Of a stretch of 64,000 nucleotides of DNA, positions 1 through 11,800 are shown one piece after another (position 1 is the first letter of the stretch; each line of letters starts with the position of its first letter). Both the position numbers and the translations under genes were made by a program. A model generated the notes under the pieces. It saw only the letters and a program-made list of their open reading frames with translations. It did not search any database and was not told the origin of the DNA. Source of the stretch: Mycolicibacterium sp. P9-64 (GTDB lineage: Bacteria > Actinomycetota > Actinomycetes > Mycobacteriales > Mycobacteriaceae); contig NZ_NPKO01000003.1 of NCBI RefSeq assembly GCF_008329605.1, positions 186,001 to 250,000 of the forward strand, given 5' to 3'.

Positions 1-3000
1 GTCGGTCACCTCGTCGTCGACCTGATCGGCGCCGTGCACCGTCGGTTTCACGCGCGCCGTCCGTTGCTTGGCGGCACGCCGGCCCGCAGGCCACCAATTC
101 GCCTTGCCGACGATGACTGCCATGGCCGGCACGGTGATGGTGCGCACCACGAACGTGTCGAGCAACAGTCCGACGCCGATGATGAAGCCGGTCTGCACGA
201 TGTTGCTGATGCTGCTGGCCATCAGGCCCAACATCGACGCCGCGAAGATCAGGCCCGCCGAGGTGATGACCCCACCGGTGGATCCCACGGTGCGAATGAC
301 GCCCGACCGGATGCCGCGGCCCACCGCCTCCTCACGGATCCGTGAGATCAGCAGCAGGTTGTAGTCCGCACCCACCGCGACGAGAACCAAGAACGCCATG
401 CCTGGCACGTTCCACGAAAGCTGTTCTCCCAGAACGAATTGAAAGAACACGACGCCGATCCCCACCGCCGAGACGTACGACAGGATCACCGAGGCAACCA
501 GGTAGATGGGCGCCACCAGCGAGCGAAGCAGCAGCGCCAGGATGAGGAACACGACGATGAGCGTGACGATCATGATCCACTCGACGTCGCCGTTGTAGTA
601 GTCGCGAATGTCCCTCTGCGCCACTGAGAATCCCACCATCGAGACCTTGGCATTGGCAAGGGTGGTGTTGGGCAGCGCGGTCTCGGCGGTCTTGACGATC
701 TCCTGCACCTGGTCCATCGCCGCCGTGCTGAACGGGTCCAGCGCGGTCTGCACGAGGTAGCGCGCGGTGTGACCGTCCGCGGAGATGAACAGTGTCGCGG
801 CCTTCTTGAACTCGGCCTGGGTGAGGATCTCCGGCGGGATGTAGAAACCCGACATCGGAGGATCCGCCCCATCGCGCTTCATCGCCAGCAGGAACGCCGA
901 TGCCTGGTCCATGCCCGAACCGATGTCGCGCGTCCTGTCGACAAGAGTCTGCACGCCGTCGGCGAGCTGGCGGCTAGCATCCGCGAGCTGGGTGGCGCCC
1001 TCCTGCACGCTGGTGAGCTGCTGCTGGATTCCTGCCGGGTCGGCAACACCGAGCTGCCGCGCCGCAGCGGTCGCGTCGTCGACGGCCTTGCCGAGCCCGG
1101 GAACCACTTCGTCGAGCGTCTGAGCCCCTGTCGAGTTCTCGAGTTTCTGGCCGAGATCGGACAGTTTGTTCAGCGTTCCGTCCTCGTACGCGGTGACGAC
1201 CATGTTCAAGTCATTGCGCGATGCCATGCAACGTTGGTCGAGGTTGCACAACGGATTGTTGTTGAGCACGTTGACGAGCGGATCCGCCCACGCATAGATG
1301 CCGGCGATCTTGGAGATGTTGTCGTTGAGCGTTCTACCGAGTCCCCGCATGTTGGCGACCAGCCCGGAGGAGTTGTCGACGTCCTTGAGGGACTTGCTTC
1401 CGCCCATCTTGGTCTGCATGTCCGTGAGCGCACTCACCAGGCTCCGGACCGGCAGGATGGCGCCGACGACCTTGCTCTTGACGTCACCGAGGACGTCGGC
1501 CATCTGGTGGGCTCCCCCACTCAGCCGGTTCAGATCCGAATCCCCGGCCTGGATCTGCGTCGACCCGTCGAGCAGTTTGTCGCCGACCTCGCCGACCTGG
1601 TAGCTGGTCTTGGCCTGCTCGAGTACGTCGCCGGTCGGTCTGGTGATGCCCCGCACCAGATCGATGCCGGGAAGTGCGCTGACCCGGTGCGCCAGCTGCT
1701 CGAGATCGGCCAATGCCCGTGGCGAGCGCAGGTCCGTGTTGGGCGAGGTAACCATCAGGAACTGCTGCAGGGTGCCGGCCACCGGGAAGTGCGCATCCAT
1801 CGCGGTGTATCCGCGGTTGCTCGGCGAATCAGGCGGCAACGTCTTGCGGTCGTCGTAGTTGTAGTTGGCCAGCGACACCGTCGCCGCCAACGCGATGAGG
1901 ATCACCAGGCTGGCGGCGAGGTGAATCCTCGGCCTGCGCGCGATGTGCACGCCCGAGCGGCGCCAGAACCGGCCCGTCATGTCCTTGCGCGGCTTGATCC
2001 AGCCTCTTCGTCCGGCCAGCACGATCAATGCGGGCAACATCGTGATCGCCGCGAGATAGCCGGTCGCGATGGTGAAGCTCAGGGAGAGGCCGATGGTCTG
2101 GAAGATGCCAAGCGTCGTGAAGGCCAGCCCGGCGAAGGCAATGGCCACCGTTCCCGCCGATGCCGTGATCACTCCGCCGATCGAGGCGAGGGCCTCGACG
2201 AGCGCGTCGTCCGTCGTCCGTCCGTTCCGCACCAGTTCGTGGTACCGGCTGAACAGGAACACGGCGTAATCGGTTCCCGCACCCATCAACAACCCCGTCA
2301 TCAAGACGAGGGTCTGGGGCCCGACGGGCAGGCTGGCATAGAGGCCGAGCCCTGCCACCACCTGTTGTGCGACGACGAGAGAGACCCCGATCGTGGCCAG
2401 TGGCAACAGCATCGCAATCACGTTGCGATACACCACCAACAGGATCGTCAACACCATCAACACCGTGGCGATCTCGATGAAGTGCTGGTCTTCCGCCCCG
2501 GTCGTCGTGAGATCGTCCATCGTCGCCGCCGGGCCGACCACGTTGGCGGTCAGGGTGGTGTTCGCCGTCGTGTCCTTGACGATCTTCACGACGTCTCGAT
2601 AGGCCTCCTGCCCGTCGCCAGTGCCCATCACGCCGACCATGTTCACCGGCAGCTGCCAGGCCTTGTGGTCGGTGCTTTCGAGGGCTTGCTTCAGCTCCGG
2701 GATCGCCAGAAAGTCCTGCGTTCCAACCACACTCGATTTATCCGCGTGGAGGTTGTCCACCAGCGTCTTGTACGTGGCCTCATCGGCGGCGCTCAAGCCA
2801 TTCTTGTCGCTCAGGATGACGACTGCGACGTTGTCCGAGCTGGGCTCCTTGAAGGCCTGCTTCATCTCGGTACTCGACACGAGAACGGGAGAGTCGCTCG
2901 GCAGGAAGGCAGGTGGCTTCAGCACGGCCACCACCGGCAGCGGAGGAATGGCCAGGAAGAGAGCTACCGCCAGCACGAGCCACCCGACGATGACCATCAC

Positions 3001-3081
3001 CGGGTGACGGACGATCAGCCGTCCCAGCGCCGGGAAACTCGCTCCCTTGAACGGTTTCCGGAGTTTTTCGGCGTCAGGCAT
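1..3081 (-). CDS. MmpL-family (RND) lipid transporter, 3' end cut by window edge
   Basis: Inner-membrane RND transporter that would export or help assemble the lipid made by the upstream polyketide genes. I translated the open frame from ATG at 3081 to the window edge: 1027 codons, no stop. It starts MPDAEKLRKPFKGASFPALG, has a first membrane helix at about residues 25-45, a large extracytoplasmic loop with Asn/Gln-rich helices, and two RND blocks. Each block carries the MmpL Gly-x-x-x-Asp-Tyr motif (GAGTDY near residue 270, VGADYN near 905). The tail after the last helix is basic (RRAAKQRTARVKP), so little is missing. GTG codons at 3087 and 3096 are possible in-frame starts; no site has a convincing ribosome binding site. 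Last gene of the pks-papA-gtf-mmpL series. By position it resembles mmpL12, but I cannot separate MmpL subfamilies by eye. Confidence 0.93.
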   Translation of the reverse strand, partial: MPDAEKLRKPFKGASFPALGRLIVRHPVMVIVGWLVLAVALFLAIPPLPVVAVLKPPAFLPSDSPVLVSSTEMKQAFKEPSSDNVAVVILSDKNGLSAADEATYKTLVDNLHADKSSVVGTQDFLAIPELKQALESTDHKAWQLPVNMVGVMGTGDGQEAYRDVVKIVKDTTANTTLTANVVGPAATMDDLTTTGAEDQHFIEIATVLMVLTILLVVYRNVIAMLLPLATIGVSLVVAQQVVAGLGLYASLPVGPQTLVLMTGLLMGAGTDYAVFLFSRYHELVRNGRTTDDALVEALASIGGVITASAGTVAIAFAGLAFTTLGIFQTIGLSLSFTIATGYLAAITMLPALIVLAGRRGWIKPRKDMTGRFWRRSGVHIARRPRIHLAASLVILIALAATVSLANYNYDDRKTLPPDSPSNRGYTAMDAHFPVAGTLQQFLMVTSPNTDLRSPRALADLEQLAHRVSALPGIDLVRGITRPTGDVLEQAKTSYQVGEVGDKLLDGSTQIQAGDSDLNRLSGGAHQMADVLGDVKSKVVGAILPVRSLVSALTDMQTKMGGSKSLKDVDNSSGLVANMRGLGRTLNDNISKIAGIYAWADPLVNVLNNNPLCNLDQRCMASRNDLNMVVTAYEDGTLNKLSDLGQKLENSTGAQTLDEVVPGLGKAVDDATAAARQLGVADPAGIQQQLTSVQEGATQLADASRQLADGVQTLVDRTRDIGSGMDQASAFLLAMKRDGADPPMSGFYIPPEILTQAEFKKAATLFISADGHTARYLVQTALDPFSTAAMDQVQEIVKTAETALPNTTLANAKVSMVGFSVAQRDIRDYYNGDVEWIMIVTLIVVFLILALLLRSLVAPIYLVASVILSYVSAVGIGVVFFQFVLGEQLSWNVPGMAFLVLVAVGADYNLLLISRIREEAVGRGIRSGVIRTVGSTGGVITSAGLIFAASMLGLMASSISNIVQTGFIIGVGLLLDTFVVRTITVPAMAVIVGKANWWPAGRRAAKQRTARVKPTVHGADQVDDEVTD

Positions 3082-3097
3082 CCTCACGGCGATCACG

Positions 3098-4366
3098 TCA
3101 CTTCGCGGCCATGACGCCGGCCTTCTCCTCGAGGAGATCGGCGGTGGTCTCGATGCTGGCCCCCGGCTTGGTCAGCCGAGCCGCGACCTCGCTGGCACGG
3201 GCGGCGAAACGCGGTTCCAGCACCCTACGGAGGTCGGCAAGCAGCCGGTCCTGGTTCGTTGACGTGAACCGCCGCGCGATGCCTACCTCGAGTCGCTTGA
3301 CCTGGTTTGCCCACACCGGCTGGTCGGCTCCGACCCACAAGACCAGGGTCGGCACGCCTGCGCGCATGCCAGCGGCCGTGGTGCCCGCGCCGCCGTGGTG
3401 CACGACCGCCCGACACGCAGGGAACACCGCCGCATGGTTGACTGCGCCGACGAGCTTGACGTGGTCGCCGTAAGCGGTGTCGTCGAGATCCCAGACACCA
3501 GAGGAGATGAGCGCCCGCTCCCCCAGCTTGGCGCATACCGCACTGATCATGGCGACCGCCTCCGCGGGAGATTCGACCGGCATGCTGCCGAATCCGAAGT
3601 ATATCGGTGGTTTGCCAAGAGCGATCCAGGAAGCGACGTCGTCGTCGGTCGACGTCCGCAACTCCATCGTCAGAGCGCCGACGAACGGCCGTGTCCCGTC
3701 CCACTCCTCGGACAAACCGGGAAAGAAGATCCGGTCGTAGGCCTGAATCTCGAGCGCCCCGCTCTCGACGATGCGGCGCGCGCACCGCACCGTCGCCGCC
3801 GTCAGCCCGAGTTCACGCCGCTGCTCGTCCTCGGCGTCCTTCATCATCCGCCAGTGCAGCCACTCGATGGAGGCCCATACCGACCGGATCAACGGTGGCG
3901 GCGCAGGAATCGGGACCGCACTGCTGTTCACCCGCGCGGGGAAGTAGTGCAGTGCAGCCAACGGGATGCCCCGGTACTCGGCGACGTTCGCCACCACCTC
4001 CTGGTAGGTCGTCCCCGTCAGCACCAGGTCAGCACCCTCGGTGAGCTCTACCAGCGTGGCACTCATCTCCGCCCAGCCCTCGGTGATGTACTCCATGCCC
4101 TTGCGGATCAGCGTGACGGGATTCTGAACCTTCCAGAACTCACGGAAGAAGTCGGCCTCCAACTGCTTCTGCGAATCGGGCCCGTAGGCGACGACACCCG
4201 GTATGCCTGAGGACTCGACGAAGTCGATCAGGTTGGGCGGCGCCGCCATTCGCACGTCGTGTCCGCGGCGCAGCAGTTCGCGCCCGACCGCAGCACACGG
4301 CTCGACGTCACCTCTGGTGCCGTGCACTGCCAGGGTGAACCTCAGTGGTCCTGCCCTGCTAGCCAT
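3098..4366 (-). CDS. GT1-family glycosyltransferase (UDP-glycosyltransferase fold)
   Basis: Predicted to transfer a sugar from a nucleotide donor onto a lipid or glycolipid acceptor in the cytoplasm before MmpL export. The protein begins MASRAGPLRFTLAVHGTRGD, the usual N-terminus of mycobacterial GtfA/Rv1524/Rv1526c-type enzymes. The donor-binding region near residues 320-355 has HHGGAGTT, then GVPTLVLWVGADQPVWANQV, as in GT1 enzymes. Length is 422 residues, normal for the family. A TTG 12 codons upstream (4402) would overlap the papA stop; I chose ATG 4366 because GGTGGAG lies just upstream and the family N-terminus begins there. It sits between papA and mmpL on one strand with short gaps, so it probably works on the same product. 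Sugar and acceptor cannot be read from sequence. Confidence 0.9.
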   Translation of the reverse strand: MASRAGPLRFTLAVHGTRGDVEPCAAVGRELLRRGHDVRMAAPPNLIDFVESSGIPGVVAYGPDSQKQLEADFFREFWKVQNPVTLIRKGMEYITEGWAEMSATLVELTEGADLVLTGTTYQEVVANVAEYRGIPLAALHYFPARVNSSAVPIPAPPPLIRSVWASIEWLHWRMMKDAEDEQRRELGLTAATVRCARRIVESGALEIQAYDRIFFPGLSEEWDGTRPFVGALTMELRTSTDDDVASWIALGKPPIYFGFGSMPVESPAEAVAMISAVCAKLGERALISSGVWDLDDTAYGDHVKLVGAVNHAAVFPACRAVVHHGGAGTTAAGMRAGVPTLVLWVGADQPVWANQVKRLEVGIARRFTSTNQDRLLADLRRVLEPRFAARASEVAARLTKPGASIETTADLLEEKAGVMAAK

Positions 4367-4398
4367 CGCTCCACCGGTCCGTCCAGGAGGAGGCGCGA

Positions 4399-5829
4399 TC
4401 AAGCCGTCTCACGCATCGAGGTGACGACGACCTCGCGGCCCTCGGCCACGCCGGCGTAGACCTCCTTCATCGCCTCGACGTAGCGCTGGACCGACTCCCT
4501 GGCGATCGGGTTGTCCGGGAAGGACACCGTCAACGACGTCTCGTCATGGACGCGCCCCACCCACATGCAGATGTGGGCCGGGCTCAGACCGTCGCTGTAG
4601 GCGCGCGCGTTCACGCCGTCGAGATGGGAGGCAACGACCGCGGACAGCGGGGGCAGCCCGGCATCGAGGTAGGCCAGCATGGGGAAACCACGCTGCGACC
4701 GATGCAACCACGGCACCAACTCCAGCACCCGGTCGAACGGCACCTTCGCAAGATCGGTGTTGGCGTCGAACGACTTCTGCGCTGCACGGGCGGTCTGCGC
4801 GAACGAGCCAGGCGTCACCGGCACGCCGACGGGGATCATGCCGGTGAACCAGCCACACGTCATGAACTCCTCGGGGCTGGTGCGCATGTCCTTCGGCGTC
4901 ATGCCGTAGTACGTGTCCACCCCGGTCACTCGGTACTGCGCGACGGCAGCGGCGGCGAACACCCCGCCGACGAATCGCGAACCCGCTGCGATGCAAGCAT
5001 TTTCGAAGGCAGCCGTCTGCTCTGCGTTCATCAGCTGGGTAACGAGGAGATCACCGCCGCACGGCGTGTTCGGATCACCGAGCGGCAGCGAGAACTCCGG
5101 AAGCGTTCCGTCGTTACTGCTCGCGAAGTCGATCCAATTGCGCACCAACGGAGAATCCGCGGTGAGCGCCGACGTGTACTGATGCTGGCGAACGCAGTAG
5201 TCGTCGTATCCGCTCGGCTCCGGAAGCTGCGGGGGCGCACCACCTTCGAGCAACGTGAGGTAGGTCTGGTGAATCTCGACGAACAGGCACGCCATCAACA
5301 TCGGATCGGTGTGGACGTGGTCGACGATCACGTAGAAGGTGAAGTGGTCCTCGTGCTGAATGATCCCGAAGCTGAAGCACTCCCACTCCGCCATGGTCGG
5401 GGTGTCGAGGATCAGCTGGTGAAAGTCCTCGGCCGCCATTTGACCGCGCTTGGTCGGCACGAACTTGATGTCGTTGGGATTCTGCATCGTCCGCCGCACG
5501 ATGCGCGCATCGTCCCGGTACTCGAACCAGCTGCGATAGGTGTCGTGGCGACGCAGATGCGCATTGATCACGTAGTTCAACGCACGCTGATCGCACTGCC
5601 CCGGCTCATCCCAGGAGACGGCCACCAATCGCGAGTACTCCAGCCCCCGCTCGGCGAACTCGTGGAAGCCCCGAATGTGCTGAGCCTGCATGTAACTGGC
5701 GGGCACGGTGCTCACCGGTGCAGCCATCGCCTTCGCCTTCGAAGCCGGCGACGCATGCCACGACACCACCGAACCCGTTCCAGGTTGCCACGTTTCGAGC
5801 CTGACGATCTCCAACGCCCCTACGAACAC
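4399..5829 (-). CDS. PapA-family polyketide-associated acyltransferase
   Basis: Condensation-fold acyltransferase that moves a polyketide acyl chain from the synthase onto a hydroxyl acceptor, usually a sugar. The catalytic HxxxD motif is His171-Val-His-Thr-Asp175 within IVDHVHTDPML. The rest (C-terminal MTPKDMRTSPEEF, TCGWFTGMIPVG) fits mycobacterial PapA proteins of about 470 residues; this one has 476. The start is GTG at 5829 with GAGGAG six bases upstream. The gene follows the pks stop by 65 bp, and the next gene starts about 32 bp downstream. PapA4 (Rv1528c) beside pks5 is the positional counterpart. The acyl donor is presumably the adjacent Pks product, which is inference. Confidence 0.93.
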   Translation of the reverse strand: MFVGALEIVRLETWQPGTGSVVSWHASPASKAKAMAAPVSTVPASYMQAQHIRGFHEFAERGLEYSRLVAVSWDEPGQCDQRALNYVINAHLRRHDTYRSWFEYRDDARIVRRTMQNPNDIKFVPTKRGQMAAEDFHQLILDTPTMAEWECFSFGIIQHEDHFTFYVIVDHVHTDPMLMACLFVEIHQTYLTLLEGGAPPQLPEPSGYDDYCVRQHQYTSALTADSPLVRNWIDFASSNDGTLPEFSLPLGDPNTPCGGDLLVTQLMNAEQTAAFENACIAAGSRFVGGVFAAAAVAQYRVTGVDTYYGMTPKDMRTSPEEFMTCGWFTGMIPVGVPVTPGSFAQTARAAQKSFDANTDLAKVPFDRVLELVPWLHRSQRGFPMLAYLDAGLPPLSAVVASHLDGVNARAYSDGLSPAHICMWVGRVHDETSLTVSFPDNPIARESVQRYVEAMKEVYAGVAEGREVVVTSMRETA

Positions 5830-5894
5830 CGTTCACTCCTCGCTACGCGCAAAACCCAAGACAACGACGACATCGGCACCCGGCCGCGGTGGCC

Positions 5895-8800
5895 TCATGC
5901 AGCCACCTCCGCCGGCTCCAGCTTTCCGCAGAGGGAATCCGCCAAGCCACGAATCGTGGTGATGTCGGTTGCAGTAATGCGTATCCCCGTCTCCGTCTCG
6001 ACCCGAGTACGGAGTTCGAGGTTGCCCAGCGAGTCCAGCCCGTACTCCGAAAGAGGACGGTCCGGGTCGACGGACCTGCGCAGGATCAGGCTGATCTGAT
6101 CGGAGATCAGACGCCGGAGCCGGGCGGGCCACTCGTCGCGCGGCAGCTCGTTCAGTTCGGCGAGGAACTGACTGGTACCCGAGCTGCCCCTGCCCAGCGA
6201 CTGGAACGCCTCGGCGAACTTGCTGGTCTGCGCGAACGCCGTCAGCCACGGTGTCCCGGCTATCGGTGCGTAGCCGGTGTAGCCGCGGTTGAAGCGGACG
6301 AGCACGTCGAAGGCATGCGCACCGTCTTCGGGTGCGATGGCCATCGAGCCGTCCTCCGCCATCGCCTGGCCCTTGCCGATCTCGGCCCATGCCCCCCAAG
6401 CGATGGCGCTGGCAGGCAAGCCCTGCGCGCGGCGCCAGTGCGTGAAGGAGTCCAGCCAGCTGTTGGCCGCGGCGTAGGCACCCTGACCGGGTGAGCCCAC
6501 CATGGCCGCCGCCGACGAGAACGAGCAGAACCAGTCCAGCGGTTGATCCTTCGTGGCCTCGTGAAGGTTCCACGCGCCGTAAACCTTTGGCGCCCAGTCC
6601 CGCTCGACGAGCTCGTCGGTGATGTTGCCGAGCGTGGCGTCCTCGACGACCGCCGCCGCGTGCAGCACGCCGCGCAGAGGAAGCCCCGTGGCCGTCGCGT
6701 CGGCCACCAGCTGCTGCGCGGTGCCGCTCTCGGCGATGTCACCGAGTGACACCTCGACCTCGACGCCGCGCTCCCGGATGCGCTCGATCGCTTTCAGCAC
6801 ATCGGCCTTCGGCGCGGACCGTCCGTTGAGGATGATCCTTCCACTGCCTGCCGACGCCATCTTGTCCGCGAGGAAGAGACCGAGCCCGCCGAGACCGCCG
6901 GTGATGACGTACGCGCCGTCGGACCGGAAGGCAGGCGCCTGCTCGGGCGGCTGGACCACCCTGTGCTTGCCGGTGTGCGGAACGTCGAGCACCAGCTTGC
7001 CGGTGTGTTCGGCGGCGCCCATCACGCGGATGGCGGTCGCACCGTCGCTGAGCGGGTGGTGCGTGGTCTCCGGCAGCGGCAACGTGCCGTCGGCGATCTT
7101 CGCGTAGATCGTCTCCAGCAGGCGAGACAGCTTGCCGGGGTTCGTGATCATCAGCAGACCGAGATCCACCGCGTAGAACGAGAGGTTGCGGCGGAACGGG
7201 AACAGCCCCATCTTGGTGTCGCCGTAGATGTCCCGCTTGCCGATCTCCACGAACCGGCCACCGAAGCTCAGCAGTTCCAGACCCGCTCGCTGGGCGGCGC
7301 CTGGCAGCGAGTTGAGCACGATGTCAACCCCATAGCCGTCCGTATCCTTGCGGATCTCGTCGGCGAAGTCGGTGCTGCGGGAGTCGTAGACATACTTGAT
7401 TCCCATGGTGCGCAGCAGTTCTCGTCGATCAGGGCTACCCGCGGTTGCGAAGATCTCGGCACCCGCTGCCTTGGCGATCGCGACGGCCGCCTGACCAACC
7501 CCACCGGTGGCGGAGTGGATCAGGACCTTGTCGCCCTCTTCGATCCGCGCCAGGTTGTGCAGGCTGTACCAGGCGGTGGCGTGCGCGCTCGGCACGGCTG
7601 CCGCCCGATCCTCGGGCACCCCTTCTGGAATCTTGACCGCAAGCGCGGCGTCGCACGTGACGAACGTGCACCAGGCACCGTTGGCCGAGATGCCTGCGAC
7701 CTTGTCGCCCACCTGGTGTTCGGTGACACCGACACCCACAGCGGTGACCTCACCGGCGAAGTCGGCGCCGAGCTCGGGCAACCGGCCCTCGAAGCTCGGG
7801 TACCGGCCGAAGGCCACCAGCACGTCGGCGAAGTTCAGGTTCGATGCCGTGACCGACACCTCGATCTGACCCGGTCCTGGCGGCACACGGTCGTACGCCG
7901 ACAGCTCGACCGACTGGAGGTCGCCTGGCTGGCGGATCCTCAGACGCATGCCGTCACGCTCGGGCTCGACGACGACGGAGCGGCGCTCGTCGGGCTGCAG
8001 CGGGCTCATGTTCAACCGAGCCGTGTACCACTCGCCGTCCCGCCATGCGGTCTCGTCCTCGCCCGAACCGGCAAGCAGTTGCGCAGCGACCAGCTCGGCA
8101 CCAGTTGCGGTGTCGACGTCGATCTGGGTCGCGGCCAACCCGGGATGCTCCATGCCGATCACCCGCATCAGCCCGCGCAACCCGCCCTGCTCCAGGTTGG
8201 CGACCTCACCGGCACGCACCGTCTGGGCGTCCCGGGTGACGACGAACAGCCGTGGCGGCTCTCCCACGATCTCGGGCAGCTCGCGCGCGATGCGCACCAA
8301 GTGGCGCACCAGGTCTCCGCCCTTGTGCGGGGCCTCGGCATCGGGCGTGGCGTCACGCGGCGTGACGACCACGACACCCCTGTACGCAGAGGCCGTGAGC
8401 TGTGCGCGCAGTTGATCGGCGTTGGCCTCGTGATCCGCGCGCTGCGGCCAGACCATCGTGGCGATCTGAGCGTCCTTGACCTTGAGCGCCTCTGCCAGCT
8501 CCGTCGCGAACAAGTCGGAACCGTCCGACGTGCTCACCACCAGCCACGAGCCCGCCTCGACGGCTTCTGCCTCCGGCGTGTCCTGGCGCTTCCAGTCGAT
8601 GGTCAGCAGCCGCTCGTTGAGTGTGCGGTCGCGCTGGCCCGATTCGGAGACGCCGGTGCCCATGCGCAGGCCGGTGACCGTGAGCAGCACCGCACCGTGC
8701 TCGTCGAGCACCTCGATGTCGACCTCGACCGCCGTCGGGCTGGCGCTGGTCAACTGCACGTAGCAGTAGTGGGCGTTGCGCGTCGATGCGTGCGCGCGCA

Positions 8801-11800
8801 GGCGACGAACGCCCAACGGCAGCATCAGCGTCCCCGTGACGTCCGAGTGCAGATCGGGGTGCGCACCGACAGCCTGGAAGCAGGCGTCCAGCAGTGCGGG
8901 GTGCACACCGTAGGCGCCTTGCTGGGATCGGATCGAACCCGGCAGCGCCACCTGGGCCAGCACGGATCCACCGGGCCCTTCGGTGGTGTGCGCACTCGTC
9001 AGACCGGTGAACGCGGGCCCGTACTGGATGCCCCGTGCGTCGTACCAGTCCCGCAGCTCGGCACCATCCAGCTCCACCGGGTGGGCGGCCAGAAGCTCGG
9101 CCATCTGGTAGGTGCGCGGCTGGTCCTCGTCCTCGACCGCGCTCAGTACGGCTGTCGCCCTTCGGGTTTCCTCACCCTCGAGGTGAGTCTGCACCTGGAA
9201 CTCGACGACACCGGCCGGGGTGACCGATGCGACGGCCGACACCGGGGAGTCCTCCTCGAGCAAGAGCATCGCCTCGAACGCGATGTCACGAGCCTCGGAT
9301 GACTCGCCGATGACGGTGCGGGCCGCGGCCAACGCCATCTCGCAGTAGGCGGCGCCGGGCAACGCAGCCACGCTGTGCACCTGGTGATCGCCGAGCCACG
9401 GCTGGGCGTTGGTGCCGACGTCGGACTGCCACACGTGACGCTCTGGCACCTCGGGCAGCCGCACGTGTGCGCCCAACAGCGGATGCACGGCGACCGTGGA
9501 CGCGCCCTGCTCCAACGCGTCGCGGGTCAGCATCAGCTGGGGATGCGTCCACGTCGGCAGCGGCGCGTCTACTAGGGCACCGTCGGGCCACAGCACGGAG
9601 AAGTCGACCGCTGCGCCTGCACTGTGCAGGTCCGCGACGAAACCGCGCAGACCGTTCGGCAGTTCCTGTTCGCGGCGCATGCTCGCAAGGGCCGCAAGGC
9701 GGATGTCGAGGCTGCGGGCGTTCTGGTCGACGGCGTGCGTGAGCAGTGGGTGGGGCGCGAGTTCGCCGAACACCCGGAAGCCGTCTTCGAGCGCGGCCTG
9801 CACGGCTGCGCCGAACCGGACGGCGTGCCGCAGGTTGTCCACCCAGTAGTAGGCGTCGAACTCGGCGGGATCACGCGGGTCGTAGAGCGTCGACGAGTAG
9901 TACGGGACCGTCGGCTCCATTGGCTCGATGTCGGCGAGCACCTCGGCCAGCTCTTCGAGAATCGGGTCGACCTGAGGTGAATGCGATGCGACGTCGACCG
10001 CCACCTCGCGCGCCATCACCCCGCGCGCCTCCCATTCGGCGACCAGGGCGCGAACCGATTCCTTCGCTCCGCCGACGACTGCCGACGACGGCGATGCGAC
10101 TACCGACAGCACGACGTCGTTGACGCCGCGTGCGGCCAGCTCAGAGAGCACCTGCTGCGCAGGCAACTCCACCGACGCCATGGCGCCGGATCCCGCGATC
10201 TTCAACATCAGCTTGGACCGGCGGGAGATCACCTTGACGCCGTCAACCAGCGATAGCGCGCCCGCGACGACGGCAGCGGCCGCCTCACCCATCGAGTGAC
10301 CGATGACGGCACCCGGTGCGACACCGTAGGCCTTCAGCGTGGCAGCAAGCGCCACCTGAACGGCGAACACGGTGGGCTGCACCCGATCGATCCCGGTGAC
10401 CGTCTCCGAGGACGACATCGCCTCGGTGACCGAGAATCCCGACTCAGCTGCGATCAGCGGTTCGATCTCCGCGACCGTCTTGGCGAACACCGGCTCGGCG
10501 GCCAGCAGACCCGCACCCATCGCGGCCCACTGCGAGCCCTGCCCAGAGAACACCCAGACCGGGCCGCGGTCGCCCTTGGCGACCGAAGGCTCGACCGGCA
10601 GCTCCCCGCCTGCGAGCTCGCGCAAGGCGGTGACCAGCTCGGCGCGGTCGCCGGCCAGCGCCACGGAGCGCACCGGCCGATGCGCACGCCTACGCGCCAG
10701 CGTGTAGGCCAGATCCGACAACTCGACATCGGACTCGACGTGGCTCTCGACCCAGTCGGCCAGTCGGCCCGCCGTCGCGTGCAATTCCTCGACCGAGGTG
10801 GCCGACAGCGGGAACAGCGTCCGCCCCGCCAGCTGGCCTCCGTCGGACTGCTCGACCCTGCGCGGCGCCTGCTCGACCGGCGCCTGCTCGAGGATCGCGT
10901 GCACGTTGGTGCCCGACAGCCCGTAGGACGACACCGCCGCGCGGCGCGGGTGGTGGCCGTTGGTCGGCCATGGCGTCGGCTCTTCCGGCACGAAGAGGTT
11001 CGTCTCGATGCGCGCCATCTCCTCGGGCAGCGCCGTGAAGTGAAGGTTCTGCGGGACGGTCGCATGTTGCAGCGAGAGGATGGTCTTCATCAGGCCGACC
11101 GCACCCGATGCGGATTGGCTGTGCCCGAAGTTCGTCTTCGCCGAGCCGAGAGCGGTGGGGCCTGCCGTGCCGTACACGGCGGCAAGGCTCGCGAACTCGA
11201 TCGGATCACCGACGGGGGTGCCGGTGCCGTGTGCCTCGACCATGCCGATCGTCGTGGGATCGATGCCGCCTGCAGCCAGGGCCGACCGGTAGGCCGCCTC
11301 CTGTGCGTCGCGGGATGGCGTGGCGATGTTGACGGTGCGACCGTCTTGGTTGCTGGCGGTACCGCGAATGATGGCGAGGACGCGGTCGCCGTCTGCCTGA
11401 GCGTCCTCGAGGCGCTTGAGCAGCAACACCACGGACGCCTCGCCCGAGACGAACCCGTCGGCGTTGACGTCGAACGCGTGGCAACGTCCGGTCGGCGACA
11501 ACATGCCCTGAGCCGATCCAGAGGACATCTTGCGGGGCTCGAGCATGATCGACACGCCACCGGCCAGCGCGAGGTCGCTTTCGCCGTCGTGCAGGCTGCG
11601 GCACGCCATGTGCACGGCGAGCAGGCTCGACGAGCACGCGGAGTCGACCGTGTAGGCCGGGCCGTGCAGACCGAGGTGGTAGGCGATGCGCCCGGACGCC
11701 ATGCTGAAGTTGTTGCCCGTGAATCCGTAGGGACCGTCGATGACACCGGCATCCGCGGAAAGCAATTCGTAATCGCAGCCGGTCAGCCCCATGAACACGC

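Noticed and set aside
769..3114. Plus-strand 781-codon open frame
   Set aside because: It is the antisense shadow of the mmpL gene; its translation is Arg/His/Val-rich with no family motif, while the opposite strand reads a clean MmpL.
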